A stretch of DNA of 19,873 nt, from assembly GCA_036940085.1 (NCBI GenBank), contig JALLBK010000556.1:1-19873 (forward strand), written 5' to 3'. Position 1 is the first letter of the stretch; the number at the start of each line of letters is the position of its first letter. The notes below the pieces were generated by a model. The model worked only from the letters and a program-made list of their open reading frames with translations. It ran no database searches and was not told where the DNA came from. This DNA comes from Discostella pseudostelligera. Its lineage: Eukaryota > Bacillariophyta > Thalassiosirophyceae > Thalassiosirales > Thalassiosiraceae. Shown in pieces: positions 19,728-19,873 of this stretch. The position numbers were made by a program, and so were the translations under genes.

Positions 19728-19873
19728 CCATTAGTCAGGTTTTGATTACCTTCGGACCTACACTTGCAGCGGGCACCGCTCGAAAGTCTATTGACATGCT
19801 TCTATCAATACTAGTTGCTGTCTTGAGCTGGAGGCTGAGGACCTGAGTGAAAGGCACAACTGAATGAATTGAA
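19728..19873 (+). other. 3' non-coding sequence of the retrotransposon (partial)
   Basis: Short tail after the recombinase stop. A weak resemblance exists between ACCTTCGGACCTACACTTGC here and ACCTTCTGGTCTTACTTTGC near 12884-12903, which might reflect a split terminal repeat, but it is too short to rely on. The element's right end is not seen. Confidence 0.4.

Larger units (their letters stand above)
12850..19873 (+). mobile_element. DIRS-order (tyrosine-recombinase) retrotransposon, degenerate, right end not in window
   Basis: The element carries Gag-like, reverse transcriptase, RNase H and tyrosine recombinase regions in the order typical of DIRS-type elements, which integrate through a recombinase instead of a DDE integrase. 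No DDE integrase, aspartic protease or Dam-type methyltransferase is seen. No LTRs were found. Its termini (inverted or split repeats in known families) cannot be fixed; the left limit is a guess based on where leader-type repeats begin, and the right end probably lies beyond 19873. One stop, two frameshifts and an active-site substitution show that this copy is non-autonomous. Two spliceosomal-type introns in the Gag/RT frame are notable. Confidence 0.85.

Noticed and set aside
12850..19873. LTR (Ty3/Copia) retrotransposon
   Set aside because: No LTR pair, no DDE integrase and no aspartic protease; a tyrosine recombinase occupies the integrase place.

Overview
The window is nuclear DNA from a stramenopile alga, most likely a diatom. 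Support comes from intron-containing genes with GT-AG splice sites, long low-complexity Gln/Asn/Ser/Thr tracts, a Cys-rich CRARG...KVPVAKRNF domain that I associate with diatom proteins, and a tyrosine-recombinase (DIRS-order) retrotransposon of a type I recall from centric diatoms. The organism call rests on recognition, not on a search. Two single N characters (3970, 10198) are each flanked by exact 72-base direct repeats. These are almost certainly unmerged contig ends and not biology, and both break a real gene.

Layout. Positions 1-724 are upstream sequence with CRE-type TGACGTCA sites, ahead of a plus-strand type II membrane glycosyltransferase-like gene of the TOD1/MUCI70 (DUF616) family (725-1739), interrupted by one apparent 1-base frameshift. 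Converging on it from the minus strand is a large gene (6442-2026) that I reconstruct with five exons, including a 21-base microexon. It encodes about 1325 residues: two BAR/F-BAR-like helical regions, a VASt sterol-binding-type domain, a C-terminal membrane anchor and a coiled coil. This layout resembles the yeast Lam/Ysp1/Sip3 contact-site lipid transporters. A shared upstream region (6443-7528) separates it from a divergent two-exon gene (7529-11038, about 1106 residues), which is Gln/Asn-rich in its first half and carries two nearly identical Cys-rich domains in its second. A 12-codon upstream ORF ends exactly over its start codon.

Positions 11039-12850 are largely non-coding. They hold a 35-base dispersed repeat pair, a tandem repeat of about 48 bases and some possible decayed coding sequence.

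From about 12.85 kb to beyond the window end lies a DIRS-like retrotransposon. It has a repeated leader, a Gag-like protein with a CCCH zinc knuckle joined by two apparent spliceosomal introns to a reverse transcriptase-RNase H region, and an overlapping tyrosine recombinase. This copy is dead: one in-frame stop and two frameshifts break RT/RNase H, and the recombinase HxxR motif reads HSLW. The stop and the active-site change both fit C-to-T at a CpG. The host genes show no obvious functional link to one another.
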